Below are positions 25,522-33,467 of a stretch of 64,000 nucleotides of DNA, in pieces. A program made the position numbers and the translations under genes. The DNA lies in the NCBI GenBank assembly GCA_910583935.1, contig CAJTZM010000004.1:88483-152482 (forward strand). The letters run 5' to 3'. Numbering within the stretch: position 1 is the stretch's first letter; each line of letters begins with the position of its first letter. The stretch is from an uncultured Oscillospiraceae bacterium (lineage in GTDB: Bacteria; Bacillota; Clostridia; Oscillospirales; Ruminococcaceae). Below the pieces are notes generated by a model. That model saw only the letters and a program-made list of their open reading frames with translations, made no database searches and was not told the DNA's origin.

Positions 25522-25917
25522 TTAAAGCCGCTTTTCAAAAAAATACTGCTGATGGGGGCCAAAAGCCGGATCCAGCTTCAGCAAAAGCTCATAGCCGTTT
25601 TGTTGATAAAACGCTGGCGTCTGAAAGCTGTATGTGTTCAGCCTAATTCTTTTCATTCCCGCCTCTTTCGCCTTTTCCTCAACCATTTTCAGCAGCTGCT
25701 TTCCAAGTCCTTGGCCGCGGCGACTTTCCTCAACCAGCAGATACTGTACCTCTACCGTGTCGTATACCGATTCTGCGACAATTCCCGCTATCGTCTCCTC
25801 ATTTTCTTCTATATGATAAGAAAAGTCAATGATATCCTCCATATACGGTTTATTGTAAAGCTGTAACCGTCCATGCACAAATTCCTTGATTTTTTCAGAG
25901 GACTGTTTTACCTGCAT
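25522..25917 (-). CDS. GNAT-family N-acetyltransferase
   Basis: The 131-residue protein has the GNAT core: IAGIVAESVYDTVEVQYLLV, then the acetyl-CoA loop EESRRGQGLGKQLL and the NTYSFQTPAFYQQNGYELL strand and helix found in this family. AAGGAGG lies 9 bases before the ATG at 25917. It stands alone after the terminator of the upstream lipoprotein gene. The substrate is unknown. Confidence 0.85.
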   Translation of the reverse strand: MQVKQSSEKIKEFVHGRLQLYNKPYMEDIIDFSYHIEENEETIAGIVAESVYDTVEVQYLLVEESRRGQGLGKQLLKMVEEKAKEAGMKRIRLNTYSFQTPAFYQQNGYELLLKLDPAFGPHQQYFFEKRL

Positions 25918-25957
25918 CTTCGCTTCCTCCTTAAAATCTCTTTTCCAGCTTCCCAAG

Positions 25958-26006
25958 AAAACAGCACCCACCGAAAGGCGGCTGCCTTTTGGGCGGGTGC
26001 TGTTTT
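25958..26006 (-). terminator. Terminator after the lipoprotein gene
   Basis: A 12-bp outer stem (25958-25969 with 25995-26006) encloses a small AAAGGC/GCCTTT hairpin and ends in T runs. Confidence 0.75.
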
Positions 26007-26068
26007 TCTGATTTCCTGTAGCGCATCAGGGAAATACCGGACGCTGCCACCGTTGCAGGAAGGCCCAG

Positions 26069-26656
26069 CTAATCGTCTATTCCAAAAACGTATTCCAGCT
26101 CATCCTCTGCGGCATCCAGCCGATCCTCCAGTCGCTCCAGCTCGCGCTCAAGCGCTTTGTAATCGCTCGCGGTAAGGGAACCGGCGCGATACTGAAATTC
26201 CAGCTCGTCCTCATACAAATCCAGACGGTCGTCGATCTGTTTTTCCTCCTGCTTCAGGGCAAAAAACGATTCCAAGCTCCCAGCGCCCCCACCGTTCGGC
26301 TGACTTGCGTTTACCTTCTCCTCGAAGGCGCTAACCAGAGCGGCCAACTCCTCCATTGTGCCGGTGGTCTGTCCGCCACCCGCAGGACCGTCGTTCGGAA
26401 TAAACGCCGACTGCACATCGGAAAGATCGCCGGAGGGCTCACCAGACGATGAAAGCTCCGACGCCGTGTTTTGACTGACTGCACCGCCCGGTTCCCCCTG
26501 GGAAGCAGGGAGATTCTTCGCCTCCCATTCCGACACTCTTTGCTCCAGCTGCGCAATCCGCCGCTGCAAAGCCTCCGTCTCGTCCTGGGCTCCACATCCC
26601 GAAAAGACAAGCAAAAAAACAAGTCCAGTCCAAAAAAAGCGCATCTTTTTTCCCAT
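26069..26656 (-). CDS. Hypothetical lipoprotein with coiled-coil segments
   Basis: The 195-residue protein begins with a lipoprotein signal (GLVFLLVFSGCG, lipidated Cys about 21), then a short coiled coil (EALQRRIAQLEQRVSEWEAK), a Ser/Gly/Pro-rich linker and a C-terminal Glu/Leu-rich coiled coil (LERELERLEDRLDAAEDELE). It is probably anchored to the outside of the membrane. GGAGG lies 9 bases before the ATG. No function can be assigned. Confidence 0.75.
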   Translation of the reverse strand: MGKKMRFFWTGLVFLLVFSGCGAQDETEALQRRIAQLEQRVSEWEAKNLPASQGEPGGAVSQNTASELSSSGEPSGDLSDVQSAFIPNDGPAGGGQTTGTMEELAALVSAFEEKVNASQPNGGGAGSLESFFALKQEEKQIDDRLDLYEDELEFQYRAGSLTASDYKALERELERLEDRLDAAEDELEYVFGIDD

Positions 26657-26744
26657 GTCTTATCTCCTCCTGCAAGCAATTTTTCAGATAGACAAGCTTT
26701 TTTCAAAATACCGGGCTTTCTAAAAGCCTTCGTGGATCCGGATA

Positions 26745-28865
26745 TTATCTCTCCTCCGCCGCTTTTTTGGCCTCCAGCTTTGCCAGAGCATCCTTGCGGG
26801 AGAGGTTAATTCTGCCCTGCTGGTCGATTTCCGTGACCATGACCACAATCTCGTCGCCTACCGAAACCACATCCTCCACCTTTTCAACCCGGTGGTTTTC
26901 CAGCTTGGAAATGTGGACCAGTCCCTCTTTGCCAGGCGCGATTTCCACAAAGGCGCCAAAGCTCATTAAACGCGTCACCCGGCCTTTATAGATCGCCCCG
27001 ATCTCCGGATCCTTGGCAATGAGCTCCACAATATTGGCGGCCCGTTTAATATCATCCTTATTAATGGCGGAGATAAAGACCCGGCCGTCCTCCTCAATGT
27101 CAATTTTCACATTGCATTCCGCGCAGATCTTCTGAATGACCTTGCCGCCCTGACCAATGACGTCGCGGATCTTATCCACGTCGATTCTCAGGGTGGTCAT
27201 TTTAGGCGCGTATTCGCTTAATTCCGTGCGAGGCACGGGAATTGCCTTGAGCATAATTTCGTCCAGGATATAGTCGCGGGCCTTATGGGTTTTGGCAAAC
27301 GCCTCCTTGATAATCTCCGGCGTCAGCCCGTCGATCTTCAGGTCCATCTGGATGGCGGTGATCCCCTTATGGGTGCCGCCGACCTTAAAGTCCATATCGC
27401 CGTAGAAATCCTCGAGGCCCTGAATGTCCACCATGGTCATCCAGCGGTCCCCTTCGGTAATCAACCCGCAGGAAATACCAGCCACCGGCGCTTTAATCGG
27501 AACGCCCGCATCCATCAGCGCCAGCGTAGAGCCGCAGATCGAAGCCTGAGAGGTAGAGCCGTTGGAGGACAGCACCTCCGAAACCAGCCGCATAGCGTAG
27601 GGGAATTCCTCCTCGCTGGGCAGCACCGGCTCCAAAGCCTTCTGCGCCAAAGCGCCATGACCGATTTCCCGGCGTCCGGGGCCGCGGCTGGGCCGGGTCT
27701 CTCCCACCGAATAGGACGGGAAATTATAGTGATGCATATAACGGCGGGTTTCCTCGCTGTCAATGCCGTCCAGCAGCTGTGCCTCCCGCATGGAACCTAA
27801 GGTTGCCACAGTCAGCACCTGGGTCTGTCCACGGGTAAACATACCCGAGCCGTGTACCCGCGGCAGAACGCCGACCTCGGCGGCCAGCGGACGCATCTCG
27901 TCCAGCTTTCTGCCGTCAACCCGCTTTCCCTCGTCCAGCAGCCAGCGCCGGACAATGAACTTCTGCAGCTTGTAGATGCATTCGTCGATCTGTTCCGCCT
28001 GCTCCGGATGGGTCTCTTCAAATTTTTGATGGATATCCTCCACAATCGGGGCCAAACGCGCCTCCCGCTCCACCTTGTCGTCGGTGTCCAGGGCATATTT
28101 TACCCGATCGATGGCGTAATCCTTAATCGCTTCGAACAGGTCGTGGTCAATCTCCTGGGATTCAAAGGCAAATTTGGCTTTGCCGATTTCCTTTTGCACA
28201 TCCGAAATAAACGCGACCATCTTTTTGCATTCCGCATGGGCCTGCATAATCGCCTCCAGCATGGTATCGTCATCCACCTCTTTGGCGCCCGCCTCAATCA
28301 TGACGATTTTCTCGGCGGAACCTACCACCGTGACCAGCATGTCGGACTCTGCCCGCTGGGCCTCGTCCGGGCAGATGACGATCTGGCCGTCGACCAATCC
28401 GACGTTCACGCCTGCCACCGGCCCGTTCCACGGGATGTCGGAAATCGACAGAGCAAAGGAGGTGCCGATCATCCCGGCAATTTCCGGCTGACAGTCCGGG
28501 TCAACCGACAGGACCGTCATCACCACCGAAACGTCGTTGCGCATATCCTTAGGGAACAGCGGACGGATCGGCCGGTCCACCATACGGGACGCCAGGACCG
28601 CCTTTTCGGAGGGACGCCCCTCCCGCTTTAAAAAGGAGCCTGGAATTTTACCGACCGAATACAGCTTTTCCTCAAAATCCACCGACAGCGGGAAAAAGTC
28701 GATTCCGTCCCGAGGTTTCTGAGAGGCTGTGGCGTTGCACAGCACAGTGGTATCGCCATAGCGCACCAGGCAGGAGCCATTGGAAAGACCGCACATCTTC
28801 CCCACCTCAAAGGAAATGGGTTTTCCGGCCAGCTGCGTTTTAAAAACACGGTAATTTTCAAACAT
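26745..28865 (-). CDS. pnp: Polyribonucleotide nucleotidyltransferase (PNPase)
   Basis: PNPase degrades RNA 3' to 5' with phosphate. The 706 residues contain two RNase PH domains (FFPLSVDFEEKLYSVGKIPG; second domain with GRREIGHGALAQKALEPVLP), a KH domain (RDVIGQGGKVIQKI) and a C-terminal S1 domain (GAIYKGRVTRLMSFGAFVEI). The order rpsO-pnp is conserved in many bacteria. A 7-bp GC-rich hairpin lies about 60 bases upstream of the ATG in the leader and may take part in control of pnp expression. Confidence 0.97.
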   Translation of the reverse strand: MFENYRVFKTQLAGKPISFEVGKMCGLSNGSCLVRYGDTTVLCNATASQKPRDGIDFFPLSVDFEEKLYSVGKIPGSFLKREGRPSEKAVLASRMVDRPIRPLFPKDMRNDVSVVMTVLSVDPDCQPEIAGMIGTSFALSISDIPWNGPVAGVNVGLVDGQIVICPDEAQRAESDMLVTVVGSAEKIVMIEAGAKEVDDDTMLEAIMQAHAECKKMVAFISDVQKEIGKAKFAFESQEIDHDLFEAIKDYAIDRVKYALDTDDKVEREARLAPIVEDIHQKFEETHPEQAEQIDECIYKLQKFIVRRWLLDEGKRVDGRKLDEMRPLAAEVGVLPRVHGSGMFTRGQTQVLTVATLGSMREAQLLDGIDSEETRRYMHHYNFPSYSVGETRPSRGPGRREIGHGALAQKALEPVLPSEEEFPYAMRLVSEVLSSNGSTSQASICGSTLALMDAGVPIKAPVAGISCGLITEGDRWMTMVDIQGLEDFYGDMDFKVGGTHKGITAIQMDLKIDGLTPEIIKEAFAKTHKARDYILDEIMLKAIPVPRTELSEYAPKMTTLRIDVDKIRDVIGQGGKVIQKICAECNVKIDIEEDGRVFISAINKDDIKRAANIVELIAKDPEIGAIYKGRVTRLMSFGAFVEIAPGKEGLVHISKLENHRVEKVEDVVSVGDEIVVMVTEIDQQGRINLSRKDALAKLEAKKAAEER

Positions 28866-28922
28866 ATAATAGCCTCCATTCTATAGTGGCAGGCCTTGGA
28901 TGGATTTAGCAATAAATCCGTT

Positions 28923-28939
28923 GCTCGGCGCCGCCGAGC
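28923..28939 (-). other. Leader hairpin upstream of pnp
   Basis: A 7-bp perfect stem with a three-base loop lies 58-74 bases upstream of the pnp start. It may be a processing or regulatory structure; the function is inferred from position only. Confidence 0.35.
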
Positions 28940-29001
28940 CCCCGATTCACTGCTAAAGGCCCTTCTTCGGCCCGCCTTGATCTTTTATTATATGCACTTG
29001 A

Positions 29002-29026
29002 AGGGCGGACAAAAACTGTCCGCCCT
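29002..29026 (-). terminator. Hairpin between rpsO and pnp (attenuator or weak terminator)
   Basis: A 10-bp perfect stem (29002-29011 with 29017-29026) lies 14 bases after the rpsO stop, without a strong T run. Partial read-through into pnp is likely. Confidence 0.5.
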
Positions 29027-29039
29027 CCGGCATAAACGA

Positions 29040-29306
29040 CTACTTTCTCAGACCCAGCTTCGCAACAATCGCACGGTAACGCTCGATGTCGTTCTTCTGC
29101 AGATAGTTAAGCAGGTTCCGTCTGTGGCCGACCATTTTTAACAGGCCGCGGCGGGAGTGGTGATCCTTCTTGTGGATCTTCAGATGCTCGGTCAAATCGT
29201 TGATCCGCTTGGTTAAAACGGCGATCTGCACCTCCGGAGAACCGGTATCGTTTTCATGTGTTTTGTTGGCAGCAATAATTGCAGCCTTTTCTTCCTTCAG
29301 CAGCAT
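29040..29306 (-). CDS. rpsO: 30S ribosomal protein S15
   Basis: The 88-residue protein has the S15 signature (HKKDHHSRRGLLKMVGHRRN LLNYL) and the normal length. The start at 29306 (MLLKEEKAAII) has AAAGGTGG 8 bases upstream; a GTG four codons earlier overlaps this ribosome binding site. S15 binds the central domain of 16S rRNA. It is followed by pnp. Confidence 0.97.
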   Translation of the reverse strand: MLLKEEKAAIIAANKTHENDTGSPEVQIAVLTKRINDLTEHLKIHKKDHHSRRGLLKMVGHRRNLLNYLQKNDIERYRAIVAKLGLRK

Positions 29307-29414
29307 AAATCTTTCCACCTTTACTTGATTTGCGCCTATCTTAGCAAAGGGCTGTGAAAATTCCCGATCTGGGCGTTCCCCCCTAAGCCAAGGTAGGGCA
29401 TAATTAGCTTATGT

Positions 29415-29443
29415 ATTATAGCATGGTTTCTTCTGTCTGTAAA
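29415..29443 (-). promoter_or_regulatory. Promoter for rpsO overlapping the end of ribF
   Basis: On the minus strand TTTACA and TATAAT are separated by 17 bases; the -10 overlaps the ribF stop codon. The TSS would be about 100 bases upstream of the rpsO start. Confidence 0.6.
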
Positions 29444-30330
29444 GCTTTTTTTACAATTTGGGCGGCTTTGACGGCGTCTCGCCCGATCTGCTCGCGCAAC
29501 GCCTCAACCGAATGAAACTTCTGCTCCGGCCGCAAAAAAGACAAAAACTGCACCGGAACCGCTCTGCCGTATAAATCGCCGGAAAATCCGATCAGATAGG
29601 TCTCGGCCCGAGGCGCCATCCCTTTTTCCACTGTAGGGCGCACGCCGACGTTGGTAACGCCTGCATAGATTTTGCCTTCTACCACCGCCATCGTGGCATA
29701 CACGCCGAAGCGAGGCAGCACCATCTCAGGCGGAATCGGCTGGTTGATGGTCGGAAATTGCAGTTTGCGGCCCAAAGCCTTGCCGTGCTCCACCAAAAAA
29801 TCCAGACAGTAGCGCCGCCCCAGCAGCTCTGCCGCCTTTTCCATCTCGCCGTCTGCAATCGCCTGCCGCACCCGTGTGGAGCTGACCGCTTTTCCCTCGT
29901 CCATCACTTCGTCCAGGACCGCGCACTCCATCCCCTCTGCCTTACAAAAGCGCCGCAGATCCGCCGCGCCGCAGGACGCCCCTTTTCCAAAGCGGAAATC
30001 CTTCCCGCAGCAGACCGCCGCCGCATCCATTTCCTCTTTTAAAATCTGTTGGACAAATGCTTCGCCGGACAAGCCGCAAAAATCCAAAAAATCCGGCGCA
30101 TAGATTTTCAGCACCCCCATTGACTGCAAAATACGGATTTTCTGCTCCAAGGTGGTAATCTCGCCCGCGTTCTGTTTTTTTGCCGGACCAGTTTTTTGCA
30201 TGGTAAAGGTGAATACCGCCGGAGTGAGCCGCCCGGCCGCCATTTCCACCGCCTTTTCAATCACCCGGCGGTGTCCCCGATGTACACCGTCAAAAAAGCC
30301 CAGCGCCACCGCCGTTTTTTGTTTTTCCAT
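29416..30330 (-). CDS. ribF: Bifunctional riboflavin kinase/FAD synthetase
   Basis: The 304-residue enzyme makes FMN and FAD from riboflavin. The N-terminal adenylyltransferase has ALGFFDGVHRGHRRVIEKAV and SSTRVRQAIADGEMEKAAEL; the C-terminal kinase domain has GRKLQFPTINQP and TNVGVRPTV. GGAGG lies before the ATG. It follows the GNAT gene by 18 bases in the truB-ribF segment of the RNA operon. Confidence 0.95.
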   Translation of the reverse strand: MEKQKTAVALGFFDGVHRGHRRVIEKAVEMAAGRLTPAVFTFTMQKTGPAKKQNAGEITTLEQKIRILQSMGVLKIYAPDFLDFCGLSGEAFVQQILKEEMDAAAVCCGKDFRFGKGASCGAADLRRFCKAEGMECAVLDEVMDEGKAVSSTRVRQAIADGEMEKAAELLGRRYCLDFLVEHGKALGRKLQFPTINQPIPPEMVLPRFGVYATMAVVEGKIYAGVTNVGVRPTVEKGMAPRAETYLIGFSGDLYGRAVPVQFLSFLRPEQKFHSVEALREQIGRDAVKAAQIVKKALQTEETML

Positions 30331-30348
30331 CCAAAGCCTCCCCGATTT

Positions 30349-31077
30349 TTACCATATTTCACAGCTGACGCCATACCAGCGCAGGCCAAGCTTCTGCGCC
30401 ACCCGCTGAGAGACAAGGTTGTCCCAGGAGGTGCTGTAAAGCGGGATTCTTCCCGATTGCCGCACCGCCTGTGCCCATGCTGCGGCGGCCTGTCCCGCAT
30501 ATCCCCGGCCCCGATGATCCGGCAGCGTTTCCACTCCTGCTTCGGTCGCCTGGCGGCTTTTCCGCACACTGCGGCAGATGCAAACCGCCTGCCCGTCTCG
30601 AATCACCGCCGCACAGGGCGCGGAATATGGGAGCTCCTCGGCCAGCCACGAAAAGCCATTTTGGATAAACGACCGCACATTCTGTTCCGATAAAAAGACA
30701 ATATCTGCTTCCACCGGCAAATCCGGCATCCAGTAGCAAGGGCCATACTCTACCTTCCCCCCGCCTAAAAGCCGGACATATTCCTTTTGATAGTTAGGCG
30801 GCGACGTCAAGGTCTGCGCAGGCTCCTCCCGGCCTGCTATCTTCTCGATTTCCCGGATCAGCTCATCCGGCAGGTCCTCCCGAAAATAACAGCGGGCCGG
30901 ACCGTTCTGCGGAAGGGTCAAAAGCATCCGCGCCGCCCTGGCCGAATCCGGCCAGGGCTCGTTTACCCGCAAAAGCCTTCCGTTTTCGTCCGAGGTAAAC
31001 AATACGTCCGCCTCGATTTCCATCAGCTGCACTGAGGACAAATCCGTCTCACCCAGACTCTTTATTTGATTGAGCAA
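30349..31077 (-). CDS. GNAT acetyltransferase (PF12746-like)
   Basis: The 242-residue protein has its acetyl-CoA motif near the C-terminus (VETLPDHRGRGYAGQAAAAW) followed by YSTSWDNLVSQRVAQKLGLR, which fits the larger GNAT family with an N-terminal extension. The start is taken as TTG at 31077 because AAGGAGG lies 7 bases before it; the open frame otherwise runs back through the end of truB. It is inserted between truB and ribF, which are usually adjacent. Confidence 0.75.
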   Translation of the reverse strand: MLNQIKSLGETDLSSVQLMEIEADVLFTSDENGRLLRVNEPWPDSARAARMLLTLPQNGPARCYFREDLPDELIREIEKIAGREEPAQTLTSPPNYQKEYVRLLGGGKVEYGPCYWMPDLPVEADIVFLSEQNVRSFIQNGFSWLAEELPYSAPCAAVIRDGQAVCICRSVRKSRQATEAGVETLPDHRGRGYAGQAAAAWAQAVRQSGRIPLYSTSWDNLVSQRVAQKLGLRWYGVSCEIW

Positions 31078-31106
31078 AATTTTCCTCCTTCTGTCCGAAA
31101 AGCGCG

Positions 31107-32033
31107 TCAGCGCACAAACAGCTTCTGCACTCGCAGTTCTCCCTGTTTTTCGCATCCCAATCCCAAAAACTGTCCATTTGGACCGAGGATGCAAAAAACG
31201 CCTTCCTTTCCCTCGCATCCCACCTGTTTTGCGGACAGCCGAACGCCGTTTTGCACCAGCCGGGCGTTTTTAGCGGTCAGTAAAATGTTCTCGTAGGACG
31301 CAAAAGCCGTTTCCACCGGCAGAATTTTCTGCTCCAGCATCCCCTCGTTTGCCAGCCGCTGGGCCTGCTCGATGGTGATCGCATCTTCCACCCGGTAGCC
31401 GGAGGAAATGACCCGCCGCAGACCGGTCATCACCGCGCCGCAACCCAAGGCCTGGCCCAGATCGTGGCAGATGGTCCGTATATAGGTGCCCTTCGAGCAG
31501 CTGACATAGATTTTATAAAGATGTTCTTCTTCCCGCGCCTGCAATAAGCGCAGCTCGTGCACTGTCACCGGACGGGGCTGCCGCTGTACCTCTACCCCTT
31601 CCCGGGCCAGGTCGTAAAGCCGACGCCCCTTCACCCAAACGGCGGAATACATAGGCGGAAGCTGCAAAATATCGCCTCTGAACCGCTCCAGCTCCTTTTC
31701 CACCTGGGCGGCGGTACAGCTGACCGGGCTTTCGCACAGCACCCGGCCGGTGGAATCCTGGGTGTCGGTGGTCCGCCCCAGCCGAAACCAGGCCTCGTAG
31801 GCCTTGGTTTGGTCTGGCAGGATGTCACAAGCCTTGGTAGCCGCACCCAAAAACAGCGGCAGCACGCCGGTGGCCATCGGGTCTAACGTTCCGCCATGAC
31901 CCACCTTACGGGTCCGGGCAATGCCCCGTACCTTCGCTACAACGTCAAAAGAGGTAAAGCCTTCCGGCTTGTCAATTAGCAGAATGCCGGACAAACCGGT
32001 CTGCAACGAATTGGATTCCACCTGCTCTGTCAA
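31107..32033 (-). CDS. truB: tRNA pseudouridine-55 synthase
   Basis: TruB makes pseudouridine 55 in the T loop of tRNA. The 308-residue protein has GILLIDKPEGFTSFDVVAKV, the motif GHGGTLDPMATGVLPL with the catalytic Asp, and a C-terminal PUA-like region. The start is a TTG whose bases overlap the TGA of nrnA, with AGGAGG 7 bases upstream, so the two genes are translationally coupled. Confidence 0.95.
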   Translation of the reverse strand: MTEQVESNSLQTGLSGILLIDKPEGFTSFDVVAKVRGIARTRKVGHGGTLDPMATGVLPLFLGAATKACDILPDQTKAYEAWFRLGRTTDTQDSTGRVLCESPVSCTAAQVEKELERFRGDILQLPPMYSAVWVKGRRLYDLAREGVEVQRQPRPVTVHELRLLQAREEEHLYKIYVSCSKGTYIRTICHDLGQALGCGAVMTGLRRVISSGYRVEDAITIEQAQRLANEGMLEQKILPVETAFASYENILLTAKNARLVQNGVRLSAKQVGCEGKEGVFCILGPNGQFLGLGCEKQGELRVQKLFVR

Positions 32034-32977
32034 AGTCCCGCCTCCTCACAGGCGGCTTTGGCCGCGCCTATGATCTTTTTCCGGCATTGCTCCAGCGGTT
32101 CCCCTATAAAGCATCCCGCCGCCCGGGCGTGTCCGCCGCCGCCAAACAAAGCGCAGATGGCCGCCGCATTGATCTTCTCCACCGTCCGCACCGAAATTTT
32201 AAAGCCACCGGGCTTCTCCCGCAGCGTAATACCCACCTTTACCCCCTCGATCTCCCGGGGGATAGAGGAAAGCCCGTCTAATTCCGACTCTATGGCGCCG
32301 GTTCGCTCCAGCATTTCCCCCGTAACGGCGATGACCGCGATCCTGCCTTCCATAGCATAGACAAGCGAATCCAGCACCTCTCGCTCCATGGCGATCCGAG
32401 CCTTGGATTTTGTGCCGAACATCTTCCGGTTAATGCGGTACGCCTGTGCCCCCAGATCCACCATGTCCGCCGCTGTACGCAGCGTATGGGAGGTGACGTT
32501 GGAATACTGAAAGCAGCCGGTGTCGGTACACAGGCCGGTGTAGATGCAGTTGGCTATTCTTTGATCCGGATCCACCGCCAGGCCGCGAATGATCTCGATC
32601 ATCATCTCCGCTGTCGCCGCCGCGTCCGGCCGCAAAAGCGTCCGGGCGGCATATCTGCGGTTAGAAGGGTGGTGGTCGATGCACAGATCCACCCGATCCG
32701 CCCAACAGGAAAGGGCATCGCCCAAAAGCTGCGGATCGGCCACATCCACCGCCACAACGCATTGGGGGTCGATCTGGGGCATCGCCTCTGGCAGCAGGTA
32801 GGAAAACTGCGGCGGAATCGGGTCGGAACAGACCACCTGCGCCTGCTTTCCCATGGCCAGCAGCGCATAGTAAAGGCCAAAGCCGGAGCCCAGCGTATCC
32901 CCGTCCGGGCTTTGATGACACAAAATGAGAATGTTCTCCTGCTCTTTCAAATATGCGCAGGCCTGCGGTACCGTCAT
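32030..32977 (-). CDS. nrnA: DHH-family oligoribonuclease/pAp phosphatase NrnA
   Basis: The 315-residue phosphoesterase has the DHH-DHHA1 arrangement: CHQSPDGDTLGSGFGLYYAL, VAVDVADPQLL, IDHHPSN and the C-terminal GGGGHARAAGCF. NrnA degrades short RNA oligomers and dephosphorylates 3'-phosphoadenosine 5'-phosphate. Its place between rbfA and truB is standard in Firmicutes. A GTG one codon upstream (32980) is an alternative start. Confidence 0.92.
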   Translation of the reverse strand: MTVPQACAYLKEQENILILCHQSPDGDTLGSGFGLYYALLAMGKQAQVVCSDPIPPQFSYLLPEAMPQIDPQCVVAVDVADPQLLGDALSCWADRVDLCIDHHPSNRRYAARTLLRPDAAATAEMMIEIIRGLAVDPDQRIANCIYTGLCTDTGCFQYSNVTSHTLRTAADMVDLGAQAYRINRKMFGTKSKARIAMEREVLDSLVYAMEGRIAVIAVTGEMLERTGAIESELDGLSSIPREIEGVKVGITLREKPGGFKISVRTVEKINAAAICALFGGGGHARAAGCFIGEPLEQCRKKIIGAAKAACEEAGL

Positions 32978-33013
32978 CACGATTTTCCCTTCCTTTCCCT
33001 CACAATACGTCCC

Positions 33014-33358
33014 TCAGTCTTTCTGCAGATCGTGCAGCATTTGATTGATGTGGGCGCTGTGCTCGATCGAATCGTCTGCAATAAACTGAATCTGAGGGGA
33101 ACGGCGCAGGCGGATTCGCTGACCCAACTCCCGCCGCACATAGCCGGCAGCGCTGTTGAGTCCCTCCACCGCGGATTTGGCCGCCTCCATTCCCTCCAGC
33201 GAGCTGATATAAACCCGGCAGAGGGACAGATCCTTGCTCAAATCCACCTTTAAAACACTTAATAAACCGTTGATTCGCGGATCCTTCAGTCCCCGCATAA
33301 TATCGGTCAATTCCCGTTTGACGTCCTCACTGGTGCGGTCCAGCCGAAAGCTTGGCAT
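33014..33358 (-). CDS. rbfA: Ribosome-binding factor A
   Basis: RbfA assists maturation of the 16S rRNA 5' end and 30S assembly. The 114-residue protein has the KH-like RbfA fold with RTSEDVKRELTDIMRGLKDP and a C-terminal LGQRIRLRRSPQIQFIADDS. The start at 33358 has GGGAGG upstream; the frame extends 20 codons further but without a ribosome binding site. It lies between infB and nrnA. Confidence 0.93.
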   Translation of the reverse strand: MPSFRLDRTSEDVKRELTDIMRGLKDPRINGLLSVLKVDLSKDLSLCRVYISSLEGMEAAKSAVEGLNSAAGYVRRELGQRIRLRRSPQIQFIADDSIEHSAHINQMLHDLQKD

Positions 33359-33467
33359 ACCTGCCGCCTCCCTTACTTTTTGATTTGCCGGAAAACCGGC
33401 TCTTCCCCGGTTGCGCAAAAAGGGCTACGTCCAGCGTAACCCTCTGCTGCCTTTTTCCGCAAAAGGC

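Noticed and set aside
27852..28631. A 259-codon plus-strand open frame
   Set aside because: It is a shadow of pnp with a composition rich in Arg, His and Leu and no domain.
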